Below, one piece after another: positions 9,005 to 19,701 of a stretch of DNA of 64,000 bases. Numbering within the stretch: position 1 is the stretch's first letter; each line of letters opens with the position of its first letter. The notes beneath the pieces are model-generated. The model made no database searches. It saw only the letters and a list, made by a program, of their open reading frames with translations, and was not told the DNA's origin. The position numbers and the translations under genes are program-made. The DNA comes from Leptospira ryugenii (GTDB lineage Bacteria > Spirochaetota > Leptospiria > Leptospirales > Leptospiraceae), in contig NZ_BFBB01000003.1 of the NCBI RefSeq assembly GCF_003114855.1, positions 781,009 through 845,008 on the forward strand. Direction: 5' to 3'.

Positions 9005-10252
9005 TCACAATCTCAAAGAGAAGGCAAAAATGAAGAAATCTTCTTTGGCGGATGTCTTGGCATCACGGTAGGGAAAAATAGAGTCCATAGATCTTCGGTA
9101 AACGTATTCAAAACGAAGTAGCGCTGGCTCAAAACTCAAAATATCGAATGTGGTTGTATAGCCATATGCGATAAACCCATTCGGTGAATTTGAAACTGCT
9201 AACACCTGCTTAGGATCATAGAATCGTTCCACTCGAAAACTGAGTCGATAATCCGAAGAGATTTTATAGCTGAGCCAAAGAGTCCCATGGTACCATTGTC
9301 TAAAAGCTAAACTTCTCTCCTCCCTTGTCTCAGAAAGACTTGGATCATAGGCTCTCCACCAGGGCTCATAGGCAAATCTCTCTCCTGCTCTCTGGGCACC
9401 AATGTCTGCTTGCAAAGCGATAAGCCAATGTTCTGAAATGTGCCATTCCAAAATTGTATTATTATACAAGCGAATCTGTTTTCTTTCTGTGTTAGGTGCT
9501 TCATTCCCAACGAATTGATTCAAAGTTAGGGTTACGTTTGGAAATATTTTAAATAAGATTTGACTTCCGAACGCCTTATCTTTATTTGTTTCTGTAATAT
9601 TTTGCCAACCATTCAATATTTGAAGTTGCCCACTCCATTTTTGATTAAACCGATGACTAAGTCGTATCCCAGATGAATAGTATGGCACATAATCTAGAGC
9701 AAAGGCTCTCGTATAATTTATGTTATTTTGTGAAATCCAGGATTCATATCCAATATTTCCAAAAAACACACCCATATCGAGCCATGTTTCTTTACCCACT
9801 TTAACTCCAGCGAAGGCCTCCTGAATATTTCTCGTGGAAAGTTGATTTGAATATCGATCCGAATTTACTTCAGAGGCAGTATTCGCAACTACGGACGTAC
9901 CCCAGTGCAGAGCTAGTCGACCACGATATTTTTCTTCTTCTAATTTGGCTTCAACATGTGCCATATTGACATTAAATTCTTGGTTTCGCACCGCTTGTGT
10001 CGTAAACTCTCTTTCTTTCACAACTGGACGATTCAAATTTTGTAGATAGTATGTGTCTATATATGCTCCAAATTTCAAACTAGATGGACTAATTGAATTT
10101 TCTTTTTTAGCCTCTGTTTGCATTTTATTCTCCTCCGTTTCGGCAAAAACTAAACTCGGAGTTGTCATTGAAGAAAATAAAATCAAAAACACCAATATTC
10201 TGACAAGGGTAGCCTTACGGTTTTCTATACTTTTTAAAGTTTCATCGAACAT
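9005..10252 (-). CDS. Outer-membrane porin of the BBP2 type, linked to the kdp genes
   Basis: 415 residues. A signal sequence (about residues 17-38, ending SLVFAE) is followed by a beta-strand-rich protein with FGAYIDTYYLQNLNRP near the N terminus, FGNIGYESWISQNNINYTRA in the middle and a C terminus ending ..FAFSLRL. This matches the putative beta-barrel porin-2 family. It lies 116 bp after kdpE on the same strand, with a possible own promoter (TTCACA, 16 bp, TATAAA on the minus strand) and one TTAAGA motif in the gap. A role in potassium entry through the outer membrane is inference from position. Confidence 0.75.
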   Translation of the reverse strand: MFDETLKSIENRKATLVRILVFLILFSSMTTPSLVFAETEENKMQTEAKKENSISPSSLKFGAYIDTYYLQNLNRPVVKEREFTTQAVRNQEFNVNMAHVEAKLEEEKYRGRLALHWGTSVVANTASEVNSDRYSNQLSTRNIQEAFAGVKVGKETWLDMGVFFGNIGYESWISQNNINYTRAFALDYVPYYSSGIRLSHRFNQKWSGQLQILNGWQNITETNKDKAFGSQILFKIFPNVTLTLNQFVGNEAPNTERKQIRLYNNTILEWHISEHWLIALQADIGAQRAGERFAYEPWWRAYDPSLSETREERSLAFRQWYHGTLWLSYKISSDYRLSFRVERFYDPKQVLAVSNSPNGFIAYGYTTTFDILSFEPALLRFEYVYRRSMDSIFPYRDAKTSAKEDFFIFAFSLRL

Positions 10253-10368
10253 GATTTTATACTAACACATCTGGATATAAAATCGATTAACCTATGTCTT
10301 AATAATTTTGGATTTATATTAGAATTTTATTAAGTGTGAAGTTTTGATATTTTAGGTATTTGCATTGA

Positions 10369-11055
10369 CTACTTATCATACCACTTATAGCCAATCCCTG
10401 GCTCCGTTAATAAGCGAGTGGGAAAACTAGGATCATTTTCAATTTTTTTTCTAATTTGATTGATATGAACACGTAAAGAATTAAGTTCATTTTGTGCGGA
10501 ATCTCCCCATACTTTCTTGATCAATTCTTCGTTGGTGATCACTTTACCAGCATTTTGAAGTAATACTCCGAGTATTTGAAATTCAATTGGTGTAAGCCGT
10601 GTTGTTTTACCTAAACGCAATACCAAATTTTTAGTTAAATCTATTTCTAAATCAGAATCTTTCCAACCTGAGATAATTTCCTCTGACGGAATTCGTCTAA
10701 GTGCTGTTCGTATTCTTGCGAGCAATTCACCCATACTAAAGGGTTTTACAATATAGTCATCTGCGCCTGCATCCAATAACTCGATTTTACTTTGTTCTGA
10801 ATCAATCACGGAAAGTACTATGATGGGAGTTATCACCATACTTCGGATTTCTTTGACAACCTCCAATCCAGATCCATCAGGTAGCTGTAAATCTAACAAA
10901 ATAAGACGTGGAGAGTGTAAAACTGCTTTTTCAATGGCATCCTTTTTATTAAGTGCCTCAATCGTCGTATATCCCTTAGCTTCGAGAGCGATTCTTAGCA
11001 TTTTACGAATCGCAAGTTCATCATCAACTATGAGAATGTAATCTTTTGGTAACAT
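10369..11055 (-). CDS. kdpE: KdpE, OmpR-type response regulator of the Kdp system
   Basis: 228 residues. Receiver domain with the acidic pair after ILIVDDE, the phospho-acceptor Asp in LILLDLQLPDGSG and the Lys in DDYIVKPFS, then a winged-helix DNA-binding domain (about 130-228) ending RVHINQIRKKIE..PGIGYKW. In known systems it is phosphorylated by KdpD and activates kdp. It starts 17 bp after kdpD. Confidence 0.95.
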   Translation of the reverse strand: MLPKDYILIVDDELAIRKMLRIALEAKGYTTIEALNKKDAIEKAVLHSPRLILLDLQLPDGSGLEVVKEIRSMVITPIIVLSVIDSEQSKIELLDAGADDYIVKPFSMGELLARIRTALRRIPSEEIISGWKDSDLEIDLTKNLVLRLGKTTRLTPIEFQILGVLLQNAGKVITNEELIKKVWGDSAQNELNSLRVHINQIRKKIENDPSFPTRLLTEPGIGYKWYDK

Positions 11056-11072
11056 GTAGATTTATCCAGAAT

Positions 11073-13658
11073 TTAGCTTAGGATTGGAATTTCTATTGTA
11101 AATCTAGCTCCTTTAATTTCAGAGTTTTCTGCCTTCACAAGGCCGCCATGCAACTCAACAATTGATTTTGTAATTGCAAGTCCCAGTCCTGTTCCGATTT
11201 TACCCGTTGCATTTCCACGAAAGAATTTCTGGAATACTAGGCTAGGAGTTTCAGGCAGACCCTCCCCGTCATCTTCCACGATTAAAAAAAGTTGATTCAA
11301 CTTTTTTTGCAGTATGATGCGAATCTCTGTTCCCTTTTTTGTATAAAGACAAGCATTGTATAAAAGATTAAATAAAGCATGGGCAAACAATACTCTATCG
11401 ACTGAAATTGTAGGAAGAGCTTCCTCCATTAAAATTTGAATCGGATGCTCATCTTTACTCCTTCCCAGGTAAGAAATCGCATCCTGTACAATTTCCTTGG
11501 GATGGACTAGATCTTTTTTTAATTTTAAATGACCACTTTCAATACGACTGATATCTAGTAAATTTCCGAGCAGTAGATTCAGAACGAGTGCACTTTCTTG
11601 GATCTCTTCTAATAATGCTTTCTTTGCTGAGGGAATCTTGTCAATTTCCGGATCTAAGAGCGCGCTGACAGATCCACGAATGGATGTTAGGGGAGTTTTT
11701 AATTCATGAGATAAGGAACTAAAAAGCAAATTGTACATACGCTCCGATTCTTGAATTAAGAAATTCTTTTTTGCCTCCTCAGACAGAATATCTCTTTCTA
11801 GAGCCAAGGCTATTTGATTTGCAATTGTATTCATCAAAACTTCTTGTTCTAAAGTTGGTTCTTTATTTGATTCAATTTGAATTACCCCCGCAGTTCCGCC
11901 TGGTGAGAGAAGAGGATAGAACGTGAAACTAGACAGAGATAGTGTATCGGTGAACTTTCCTGCAGGTTTTTTGTTTTGAAATGCTAACGTAGCAACCGCA
12001 AGTTCTTTAGAGTCTTCTATATCTGGATAAAATGAGTGGTTTTGGTAGAGATGAAGTCGCACGGGAAAAGGAAAGGCTCGGGCAAAGAAACGTCGTCCTA
12101 TAGGTAAGATTCTCTCTGATTTAGAAGTTTGTGATAATTCCCTTGTTAGCTCATATAACAGAGATAATCGTTCTTCTCTTGTTTTTAAAATGGTTTCATT
12201 CTTTCTTAACTTGGCAGTCATACTACCATTGATGAGCGCAATCAAAAAAAAGATTACGAACATTAAAGCATCTTCAAGTCGTTCTATGAGAAATGTATAA
12301 ACAGGAGGTATGAATAAAAAATTCCAAAAAATTGCAGACAAAGAAGCCGCAAAAAGAACTGGTCCTCTACTGACAAAGGCACCCAGAAAAGCCACATAAA
12401 AAAGATAGATGATAGAAACCGTCCAGTAACCAGTGAATGGCTCTAAAAATAAATTGAACACCGTGACTAGTGAGGTTGCTAAAAATGTCTGAACATAGGT
12501 GCGCAAGTTCGAAGATGGTATCAGTTTAGCCAAACCATCTCTTAAAGTCTGGGAGTGGACATTCTCTAAAGGTGTAGGTAATATTGTTACCTCAACTCCT
12601 TCGGCCAATGCAACAATTCTTTCCGGAATGGAACGTTTCCAAAATGAATAGATGTTCTTTTTTCCTGAACCTCCAATTACCAATCTTTGAATCCTTTTCT
12701 CTTTCACGATGGATAAGATACCCAGCACAGGATCTGCATGATAAGAGTGAATTACTTCTGCACCTAACTCTTTTGCCAATCGCAAATGAGCTCGAATGAG
12801 ATCATTCATCTCAGCTGAGTGATGAGTGTCGGTATTTTCTGAAAACATAGCAAATAATTCAGAATTTCTCTCGAGCGATAATTTTTTTGCATATCTTAGA
12901 ATATTCTTTGAATGTGGACTTGCCGATATAGCAACAAGTACACGTTCTTTGCCATGCGGCATACGATGTTCTACATACCTAGCTGTATAATTTAGAGATA
13001 ATTCTCTTAAGTATGTTAAATTTTCTTTTTTAAAAAAATTCTCTTTTGCCTTTTCAATTTTTTCCGAAAAATAAACCTTTCCTTCGTTTAACCTTTGGAG
13101 CAATTCATCAGGAATAATATCTATTAAAATCAATTCATCTGCACGTTCCAATATTACGTCAGGAATAGTTTCTTTGACAGGGCTTCTCAGGATACGCTCC
13201 ACAGAATCGACTTGACTTTCCAAATGTTGTACGTTGACAGTGGATAAAACATTGATACCTGCATCGAGAAGCATAAAGACATCCAGATACCTTTTACTAT
13301 GGATCGAACCTGGGATATTGGTATGCGCAAGCTCATCGACTAAAACTGTATGCGGATTTCTCCGGATGACTTCTTCAATATCCATTTCCAACCAAGTTTT
13401 TCCCTTGTAGTTGATTTGTTTCAATGGAATTTGAGGAATTCCCTCCGCTAATTTCATAGTATCTAATCTTCCATGAGTTTCTATGACTCCGATTTGAACA
13501 TCAAAACCGTCTTTCAACAAGCGATGTGCTTCGTTTAACATAGAATAGGTCTTTCCAACTCCAGGAGACATCCCAAAGAATACCTTCAGACTCGCTTTTG
13601 ATTTAGCTTCTTCTTGGTTTGCTAAGTTTAAAAAATCCTCAGGCGTTCTATCGCTCAT
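11073..13658 (-). CDS. kdpD: KdpD, potassium-sensing histidine kinase
   Basis: 861 residues from ATG 13658, which has AAAGGTGG just upstream; a GTG two codons earlier (13664) is also possible. Order: KdpD N-terminal domain with Walker A GMSPGVGKTYS (about 30), a USP-like domain (about 240-370), four membrane helices (about 395-490), a GAF-like linker, HisKA with SSLSHELKTPLTS (His about 655) and an ATPase with a DDGEGLPE G1 box and GTGLGLAI. Full-length and intact. The start overlaps the end of kdpC by 11 bp, implying coupled translation. Confidence 0.95.
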   Translation of the reverse strand: MSDRTPEDFLNLANQEEAKSKASLKVFFGMSPGVGKTYSMLNEAHRLLKDGFDVQIGVIETHGRLDTMKLAEGIPQIPLKQINYKGKTWLEMDIEEVIRRNPHTVLVDELAHTNIPGSIHSKRYLDVFMLLDAGINVLSTVNVQHLESQVDSVERILRSPVKETIPDVILERADELILIDIIPDELLQRLNEGKVYFSEKIEKAKENFFKKENLTYLRELSLNYTARYVEHRMPHGKERVLVAISASPHSKNILRYAKKLSLERNSELFAMFSENTDTHHSAEMNDLIRAHLRLAKELGAEVIHSYHADPVLGILSIVKEKRIQRLVIGGSGKKNIYSFWKRSIPERIVALAEGVEVTILPTPLENVHSQTLRDGLAKLIPSSNLRTYVQTFLATSLVTVFNLFLEPFTGYWTVSIIYLFYVAFLGAFVSRGPVLFAASLSAIFWNFLFIPPVYTFLIERLEDALMFVIFFLIALINGSMTAKLRKNETILKTREERLSLLYELTRELSQTSKSERILPIGRRFFARAFPFPVRLHLYQNHSFYPDIEDSKELAVATLAFQNKKPAGKFTDTLSLSSFTFYPLLSPGGTAGVIQIESNKEPTLEQEVLMNTIANQIALALERDILSEEAKKNFLIQESERMYNLLFSSLSHELKTPLTSIRGSVSALLDPEIDKIPSAKKALLEEIQESALVLNLLLGNLLDISRIESGHLKLKKDLVHPKEIVQDAISYLGRSKDEHPIQILMEEALPTISVDRVLFAHALFNLLYNACLYTKKGTEIRIILQKKLNQLFLIVEDDGEGLPETPSLVFQKFFRGNATGKIGTGLGLAITKSIVELHGGLVKAENSEIKGARFTIEIPILS

Positions 13659-14226
13659 ATCCACCTTTCAAAAGCTCAAAATTTAAGCTGTTGACATTTA
13701 CAATGGTTCTCCCAAAGGAATGCCACTTTTTTTCCTCTATGTGATTATTTATGAGCATTTGAATTTGATCTACTTTATCTTTCGAGACTCCCAACACTCG
13801 GGCTTGTTCTCGAGCACATTCTAATGTTATGTGAGGATCAAGGCCAGAACCTGAAGAATACAAAAGTTCTTCACATAGGATTGGATCTATACCGCTTTTC
13901 ATAAGATTCACTTTTCTTTCTTCTACTTTGGATCTCCAATCAAGACTAGTTCGAAAGCTTTGGGAGGCCGCACTCGGGAGGCCATTGTAATCACCTGCAC
14001 TCGGTCTTGCCTTAAATAAACCGCTAGAAGAGAAGTTTTGCGCAAACAATCGAGAACCTACGATGTTCCCATTCTTTTCGAGTAGGCTACCTTTTGCCTC
14101 AATCGGGAAAATGAGGATTGCAAAACCAGTGACTAGAAGTGGATATAATCCTGCCAAAATAGCTAAACTAACAAAAATAAATCGAATACCGATTTGCCAA
14201 TCTGAAACTGGGTGATTAACTTTCAT
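13648..14226 (-). CDS. kdpC: KdpC, accessory subunit of the Kdp potassium pump
   Basis: 192 residues, the normal size. One N-terminal membrane helix (about 13-37), then the conserved segment [39 protein letters not shown] and [14 protein letters not shown]. KdpC joins the KdpA channel and KdpB ATPase. Its ATG overlaps the kdpB stop (ATGA), so translation is coupled. Confidence 0.95.
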   Translation of the reverse strand: MKVNHPVSDWQIGIRFIFVSLAILAGLYPLLVTGFAILIFPIEAKGSLLEKNGNIVGSRLFAQNFSSSGLFKARPSAGDYNGLPSAASQSFRTSLDWRSKVEERKVNLMKSGIDPILCEELLYSSGSGLDPHITLECAREQARVLGVSKDKVDQIQMLINNHIEEKKWHSFGRTIVNVNSLNFELLKGGYER

Positions 14227-16277
14227 ACTATAACTCCTGCTATAATCATATCGATTAATTTAATTCCAAAAAAAGGAAATAGTATACCTCCAAGTCCATA
14301 GACAAAAACATTTCGAAGTAATGCAGAGTCCGGTGATTTGGGTGTATATTTCACACCTCGAAGAGCCAAAGGAATTAAGAGAGGTATCACAATCGCATTG
14401 AAAATCACAGCTGATAAAATTGCTGTTTCAGGACTTGCCAATTTCATCAGATTGAGTGCTCCTACCATAGGGAAGATTGCTGGGATAATTGCAAAGTATT
14501 TTGCTACATCATTTGCGATACTAAAAGTAGTTAAGGCACCTCTTGTCATTAATAATTGTTTTCCAATTTCAACAATCTCTATCAATTTACTTGGATTACT
14601 GTCCAAATCGATCATATTACCTGCCTCCCTTGCCGTCTGAGTTCCTGTATTCATGGCAACCCCAACATCCGATTGAGCAAGTGCTGGGGCATCATTTGTC
14701 CCATCACCTATCATAGCCACCATAGAACCTTTACTTTGTTCTTCTCGGATTCGTTCCATTTTACGTTCAGGTGTAGCCTCTGCGATGAAATCATCTACTC
14801 CTGCTTCAGCCGCAATAGCTGCTGCTGTTAATGGGTTATCTCCTGTGATCATGACTGTTCGAATACCCATTCTTCTCAATGTAGCAAACCTTTCCTTTAA
14901 ACCACCTTTGACGATATCTTTGAGTTCTACGATACCCAAAACCTGGTCTCCCTCAGCCACTAGTATAGGAGTGCTTCCTTTTTTTGCAATTTCATCCGCC
15001 CTTTGTTTAATATTTGGGGAGAGACTTCCTCCCAGAGAATCTATGTATTTTTCTATCGAATCCAAAGATCCTTTTCGAATCGATCGAACAATTTGTCCGC
15101 TTTCTTTTATATCAATACCACTCATTCTTGTAGCCGCAGAGAATGGTATCCAAGTGACATCGAGGGCATTTAAATTCCTCTCACGAATCGCAAACTTTTG
15201 TTTAGAGAGTACAACGATGGATCTTCCTTCAGGAGTTTCATCCGAAAGGGATGATAGTTGTGCAGCATCCGCCAGCGTTTCTTCATTTACGCCATCGGCA
15301 GCAATGAAATTCTTTGCCTCGCGATTACCTAGAGTAATTGTGCCCGTTTTATCTAACAATAAAACATCGATATCACCAGCCGCTTCTACTGCCTTTCCAC
15401 TCTTTGCAATTACATTATAACGTACAAGTCTTTCCATTCCTGATATACCTATGGCGCTTAAAAGAGCAGAAATTGTTGTAGGTATCAGACAGACAAATAA
15501 TGCAATCCAAACCGAGATGGGCAAACTCCATTTCTCACCCATCTGCCTACCAACAAACTCTGAGATTGGAATGAGCGAAACGACCGTAATTGCAAACAGG
15601 AATGTTAAAGTGAAAAGAACAATGCCAAGTGCAATTTCATTCGGCGTTTTTTGCCTAACTGCACCTTCTATCATTGCAATCATTTTGTCCAAAAAACTCT
15701 CTCCAGGTAGCGCCGTTACTTTAACGTATAAAAAGTCTGAAAGTACTTTTGTGCCTCCCGTCACTGCGGATCTATCCCCTCCGCTTTCTCGTATAACAGG
15801 TGCAGATTCACCGGTCATTGCAGATTCATCAACTGTTGCAATTCCAAATACAACATCTCCATCACAAGGTATTAGATCTCCGGCTTCCACGAATACTATA
15901 TCACCTATTTTTAAATCGCTAGAAGAGATGGCAGTATACTCTTTTGATTCTATCTTGGATACTTTTTTGGCTTGAGTGGATATTCTCATTTTTTTTAAAC
16001 TATCCGCACGTGCCTTACCTCTTCCTTCCGCATAACTTTCTGCAAAGTTAGCAAATAAAAGTGTCAAGATGAGCCAAACCAAAATCGATAAATCCAAATT
16101 GCTATGCTTATTTGTGAACAGATTGTAACAAACCTGGAAAAAGAGGATCAGTGTACCCAACCACACTGTCGCCATCACGGCATTGGAAAATGCATATTTT
16201 GGTAACAATTTTTGAAAGGAATAAATCACACTTCTAAAAAGTAATTCTCTGGAAAACAAGGATGAATTTTTCAACAT
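14223..16277 (-). CDS. kdpB: KdpB, P-type ATPase subunit of the potassium pump
   Basis: 684 residues. Actuator motif TGES ([14 protein letters not shown]), phosphorylated Asp in [10 protein letters not shown] (about 308), nucleotide-binding region, and the hinge motif [16 protein letters not shown]. Helices at about 30-85, 215-285 and 580-684. It drives ATP-dependent K+ uptake with KdpA and KdpC. Nothing essential is missing. It lies 8 bp after kdpA. Confidence 0.97.
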   Translation of the reverse strand: MLKNSSLFSRELLFRSVIYSFQKLLPKYAFSNAVMATVWLGTLILFFQVCYNLFTNKHSNLDLSILVWLILTLLFANFAESYAEGRGKARADSLKKMRISTQAKKVSKIESKEYTAISSSDLKIGDIVFVEAGDLIPCDGDVVFGIATVDESAMTGESAPVIRESGGDRSAVTGGTKVLSDFLYVKVTALPGESFLDKMIAMIEGAVRQKTPNEIALGIVLFTLTFLFAITVVSLIPISEFVGRQMGEKWSLPISVWIALFVCLIPTTISALLSAIGISGMERLVRYNVIAKSGKAVEAAGDIDVLLLDKTGTITLGNREAKNFIAADGVNEETLADAAQLSSLSDETPEGRSIVVLSKQKFAIRERNLNALDVTWIPFSAATRMSGIDIKESGQIVRSIRKGSLDSIEKYIDSLGGSLSPNIKQRADEIAKKGSTPILVAEGDQVLGIVELKDIVKGGLKERFATLRRMGIRTVMITGDNPLTAAAIAAEAGVDDFIAEATPERKMERIREEQSKGSMVAMIGDGTNDAPALAQSDVGVAMNTGTQTAREAGNMIDLDSNPSKLIEIVEIGKQLLMTRGALTTFSIANDVAKYFAIIPAIFPMVGALNLMKLASPETAILSAVIFNAIVIPLLIPLALRGVKYTPKSPDSALLRNVFVYGLGGILFPFFGIKLIDMIIAGVIV

Positions 16278-16285
16278 ATAGACTC

Positions 16286-17923
16286 CTAAAAAAATTTACC
16301 TGCACCAAGTAGAAAATGCTCGAGTATCGGACCCAATGTTAGGAAGGGGAAAAATGTCAAACCACAGACAAGTATCAAAATGGAAAACAAAAGTATTCCA
16401 AACAAAATTGTATCTGTTCGAAAACTTCCTTCTGTACTTTTTGCAGTAATTTTTTTACCTAAAGAGGCTGCTACATATATAGAAGAGGCTATGACACTGA
16501 ACCTGCCAACTAACATACAAACTCCGAGAGAGAGATTTCCCCAGATTGAATCTGCAGCAAATCCGGCAAAGGCAGATCCATTATTTCCGGATGCAGAAGA
16601 ATAGGCATACAAAATTTGTGAGAGTGCATGAGGACCTTTCGCAGAATAGCCAGATTCAAAAAAGGTTGAAATGGCAGACCCAATCAAAATGCATACACTT
16701 GGGGCAAGTATGCCGAAGAGAGTCCACTTCATTTCAAAGCTTCCTATTTTTTTTCCAAATAGTTCAGGTGTTCTTCCTGTCATAAGTCCCGAGAGAAAGA
16801 CTGTAAGAACTATAAAAAGAAACATTCCATACATTCCAGTCCCAACTCCTCCAAAGATAACCTCACCAATCATCATTTGAAATAAGGCAATCGATCCAGC
16901 TAACGGAGAAAAACTATCGTGCATTGCGTTCACAGATCCATTGGAAGCTGCAGTCGTTGCACTCATCCAAAAAGTTGATTCGATCCAGCTAAATCTAGTT
17001 TCTTTCCCTTCCCATATTCCTGCTGTATTGACTTCGCTGCTATAGACAATTGCGTATCCGATGAAAAGAAAAGTGAGCATAACAAAAAAAATAACCCATG
17101 CATGTTTAAATGAGCCAACTAACTTACCAAAAAGAAAAATGGATGCCGCAGGCAAAAATAGAATGGAAAATGATTCTAAAAAATTTGAAATTGCAGTGGG
17201 ATTCTCGAACGGATGAGCACTATTGACACCAAAAAAACCTCCGCCATTTGTTCCCAATTGTTTGATCGAAATTTGAGAGGCCGCCGGCCCTAAAGGAATT
17301 GTTTGTTTAAAACCATCCAAACCTATCGACTGAATGGGAGCATCAAAAGACTGAACAACTCCTTGTGAAACTAGAACCAAAGCAAGGAGTATCGAGAGAG
17401 GCAATAAAATATAGAAAGTTGCTCTATATAAGTCTACCCAAAAGTTTCCGAACTCGTTTGTTTGGGAACTACTCAATCCTCTTCCCACAAAACAGAGAAC
17501 TGAAATACCGACTGCGGCACTATAAAAGTTTTGTGGGGCGAGTCCTAAAGTTTGTGAAAAATAGGAAAGTTGGCTCTCACCTGAATAAGCTTGCCAGTTG
17601 GTATTTGTTATAAATGAAATCGTCGTATTCAAGGCGAGGTGCCAGGAAAGTCCATTTAAATGGAGCGGATTTAAGGGTAGCCGATCTTGGAACATTAGAA
17701 TTCCAAATAAGATGATGCCACCTAATCCATGAAAGACCAGTAGAGAACGAAGGTATTCATTGGCTGATTGTCCCATAGGACTACCAGAAAATAGATAGGA
17801 AAACACCTTTCTTTCTCCCCAAATAGATTCCTTTTTGAAAACGAATGCCATAAAATATCCGTATAGTGGTGACAAAAGGAAGAGGAGAAAAAAATAAAAG
17901 ATTAAATAACCGAAATCAGCCAT
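16286..17923 (-). CDS. kdpA: KdpA, potassium-binding channel-like subunit
   Basis: 545 residues with about ten membrane helices. Selectivity-filter-type segments are visible, including [10 protein letters not shown] and [21 protein letters not shown]. First gene of the operon. No Shine-Dalgarno is visible before the ATG; if the proposed promoter is right, the leader is only about 5 nt. I found no kdpF upstream. Confidence 0.96.
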   Translation of the reverse strand: MADFGYLIFYFFLLFLLSPLYGYFMAFVFKKESIWGERKVFSYLFSGSPMGQSANEYLRSLLVFHGLGGIILFGILMFQDRLPLNPLHLNGLSWHLALNTTISFITNTNWQAYSGESQLSYFSQTLGLAPQNFYSAAVGISVLCFVGRGLSSSQTNEFGNFWVDLYRATFYILLPLSILLALVLVSQGVVQSFDAPIQSIGLDGFKQTIPLGPAASQISIKQLGTNGGGFFGVNSAHPFENPTAISNFLESFSILFLPAASIFLFGKLVGSFKHAWVIFFVMLTFLFIGYAIVYSSEVNTAGIWEGKETRFSWIESTFWMSATTAASNGSVNAMHDSFSPLAGSIALFQMMIGEVIFGGVGTGMYGMFLFIVLTVFLSGLMTGRTPELFGKKIGSFEMKWTLFGILAPSVCILIGSAISTFFESGYSAKGPHALSQILYAYSSASGNNGSAFAGFAADSIWGNLSLGVCMLVGRFSVIASSIYVAASLGKKITAKSTEGSFRTDTILFGILLFSILILVCGLTFFPFLTLGPILEHFLLGAGKFF

Positions 17924-17934
17924 AGGATAAGGGT

Positions 17935-18020
17935 AACATACCTACTGAAACAAGGCAAGGCAATAGGACTTAAGATTTCGTTTAAGAGATTAAGATTGTC
18001 TTAAGAAATCTCTTGTTAAG
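17935..18020 (-). promoter_or_regulatory. kdp promoter with an array of TTAAGA boxes (candidate KdpE sites)
   Basis: Candidate -35 TTGCCT (17963-17958) and -10 TATGTT (17940-17935) with a 17-bp spacer on the minus strand. Directly upstream are TTAAGA boxes at 17970, 17982, 17990 and 18001, and TTAAGT at 18016 (plus-strand reading; spacings 12, 8, 11, 15). An inverted repeat AGAGATT (17985-17991)/AATCTCT (18007-18013) overlaps them. The near-helical-turn spacing and place beside the -35 fit an OmpR-family activator. The boxes also lie upstream of the divergent FAD-enzyme gene. Confidence 0.5.
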
Positions 18021-18109
18021 TAAACAATTCTAGAGTAAGATTGAGATAGACCAATCAAACATGAAATGTTTTTGTTTTACATTCATTTCCAAAAAGGAAC
18101 TCGATCACC

Positions 18110-19696
18110 ATGAAATTTGAAGAAGTAGATTCACAATATGATGTTATCTGTATAGGCTCCGGTATGGGTTCCTTAACAGTCGCCAGTTTACTTGCACAAT
18201 TCGAAAACAAAAAAATTTTGGTGATCGAGCGGCACTTCCAGGCAGGTGGGTTCACGCATGCTTTCTCTCGGAAGAATCGATTTCACTGGGATGTAGGTAT
18301 CCATTATATCGGTGATATGCAGACGGGCGGATTCAGTAGGACCCTTATGGATACTATTACACATAAGGGAGTCGATTGGCAAAGGATGGCGGAACCATTT
18401 GAGAAATTTGTTTATCCCAACCGCACATTCGAACTCTTCGGAGATCCTCAACGTTTCCAAACAGACCTGATTGCAGCATTCCCAAAAGAAGAAACAGCAA
18501 TCACTCAATACTTTGCAGATATAAAGAAAGCAGCCGCCCTATTTGGTAAATCAATGATGATGAAATCATCGGCACCAGACTTGTCTGCATTTCAATCTCA
18601 ATTAGGAAATTCGAATATAGTAAGCTTAAAAGATTATTTAGATGTGAATTTTGTAGACCCAGATTTGAAAGCAATTTTGGCATCTCAATGGGGCGACTAT
18701 GGTTTGCCGCCTTCGAAGTGTTTGTTTGCAACTCATGCAGCCTTAGTGGTGCATTATTTAAATGGTGGTTACTACCCCATCGGAGGTGGGGGGAATATCT
18801 TTAAAAGTATAAAACCTCTCATAGAAGAAAAATCTGGCCAAATCCTTGATACAACAGAAGTGAAAGAGATTTTAATTCAAAACAAACAAACAATAGGCGT
18901 TCGAGCACAGTTTTTGAGAGGCAAACAACCTATAAGAGAATTTTACGCACCGATAGTAGTCTCAGGCATAGGGGCTTGGAATACCTACAATTCTTTAGTC
19001 CCAGAAAGTGAACCTATCCAATTTAGAGAAGCACTCAGGTCTTTTTATAAAAGGGAAAAAATGGCAACTAGTATATGCGTCTATTTAGGACTTTCCGAGA
19101 GCCCCGCCAAATTTGGCTTTGCTGGCGAAAATCATTGGATCTTTGCTTCCAATGACCATGAGAAAAATTTTGCAAGCAGGAATGATTGGATTTTTTCCGA
19201 AAGCCCTATTGGCAATTTATACCTTTCCTTTCCAAGTCTCAAAGATCCGTTAGCTGAACACCACACAGCAGATGTCATAACATTTTGTGATGCATCTCTT
19301 TTTGATCCATGGAAAGAGCAAATTTGGAAAAAAAGAGGGGAAGACTATGAAGCTTTGAAGGAAAGGATTGCAAGGAAAGCAATCCAAACTTTAGAAACTC
19401 GTTTTCCTGGATTTGAAAAGATCATTGAATATGTAGAAGTTTCCACTGCGCTTACAAACCAACATTTCACAGGGCACCCAGATGGTGCCATCTATGGTTT
19501 AGCTTGTGTCCCAGAGAGATATGACAAAGCCAAATCACCGTGGTTTGAGGTTGAGACACCTATCAAAGGATTGTATCTCACGGGAGTGGACGCCGGAGGT
19601 TCCCCTGGAATTGCGGGAGCAATGATGGGTGGCTTGGCTTCGACTCTTAAAATATTAGGAAATAAAAATTTACTAAAGCGAATCTTAAAAGAGTGA
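18110..19696 (+). CDS. FAD-dependent desaturase/isomerase-type oxidoreductase (CrtISO/RetSat-like)
   Basis: 528 residues. N-terminal FAD-binding fold YDVICIGSGMGSLTVASLLA followed by VIERHFQAGGFTHAFSRKNRFHWDVGIHYIG, and a C-terminal FAD motif GVDAGGSPGIAGAMMGG, as in the phytoene desaturase, carotenoid isomerase and retinol saturase superfamily. GGAA precedes the ATG. There are no carotenoid genes beside it, so the polyprenyl or carotenoid substrate is unknown. Divergent from kdp and tightly convergent with the BASS gene. Confidence 0.82.
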   Translation: MKFEEVDSQYDVICIGSGMGSLTVASLLAQFENKKILVIERHFQAGGFTHAFSRKNRFHWDVGIHYIGDMQTGGFSRTLMDTITHKGVDWQRMAEPFEKFVYPNRTFELFGDPQRFQTDLIAAFPKEETAITQYFADIKKAAALFGKSMMMKSSAPDLSAFQSQLGNSNIVSLKDYLDVNFVDPDLKAILASQWGDYGLPPSKCLFATHAALVVHYLNGGYYPIGGGGNIFKSIKPLIEEKSGQILDTTEVKEILIQNKQTIGVRAQFLRGKQPIREFYAPIVVSGIGAWNTYNSLVPESEPIQFREALRSFYKREKMATSICVYLGLSESPAKFGFAGENHWIFASNDHEKNFASRNDWIFSESPIGNLYLSFPSLKDPLAEHHTADVITFCDASLFDPWKEQIWKKRGEDYEALKERIARKAIQTLETRFPGFEKIIEYVEVSTALTNQHFTGHPDGAIYGLACVPERYDKAKSPWFEVETPIKGLYLTGVDAGGSPGIAGAMMGGLASTLKILGNKNLLKRILKE

Positions 19697-19701
19697 ATCC
19701 A

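Noticed and set aside
14785..15975. Long plus-strand open frames (up to 211 codons) opposite kdpB
   Set aside because: They lie fully within an intact kdpB, lack ribosome sites and have compositions expected from the opposite strand of a membrane ATPase gene.
17914..17937. kdpF or a leader peptide before kdpA
   Set aside because: The only frame is 7 codons (MLPLSYG), overlapping the kdpA start with poor spacing from any ribosome site; KdpF would be about 29 hydrophobic residues.
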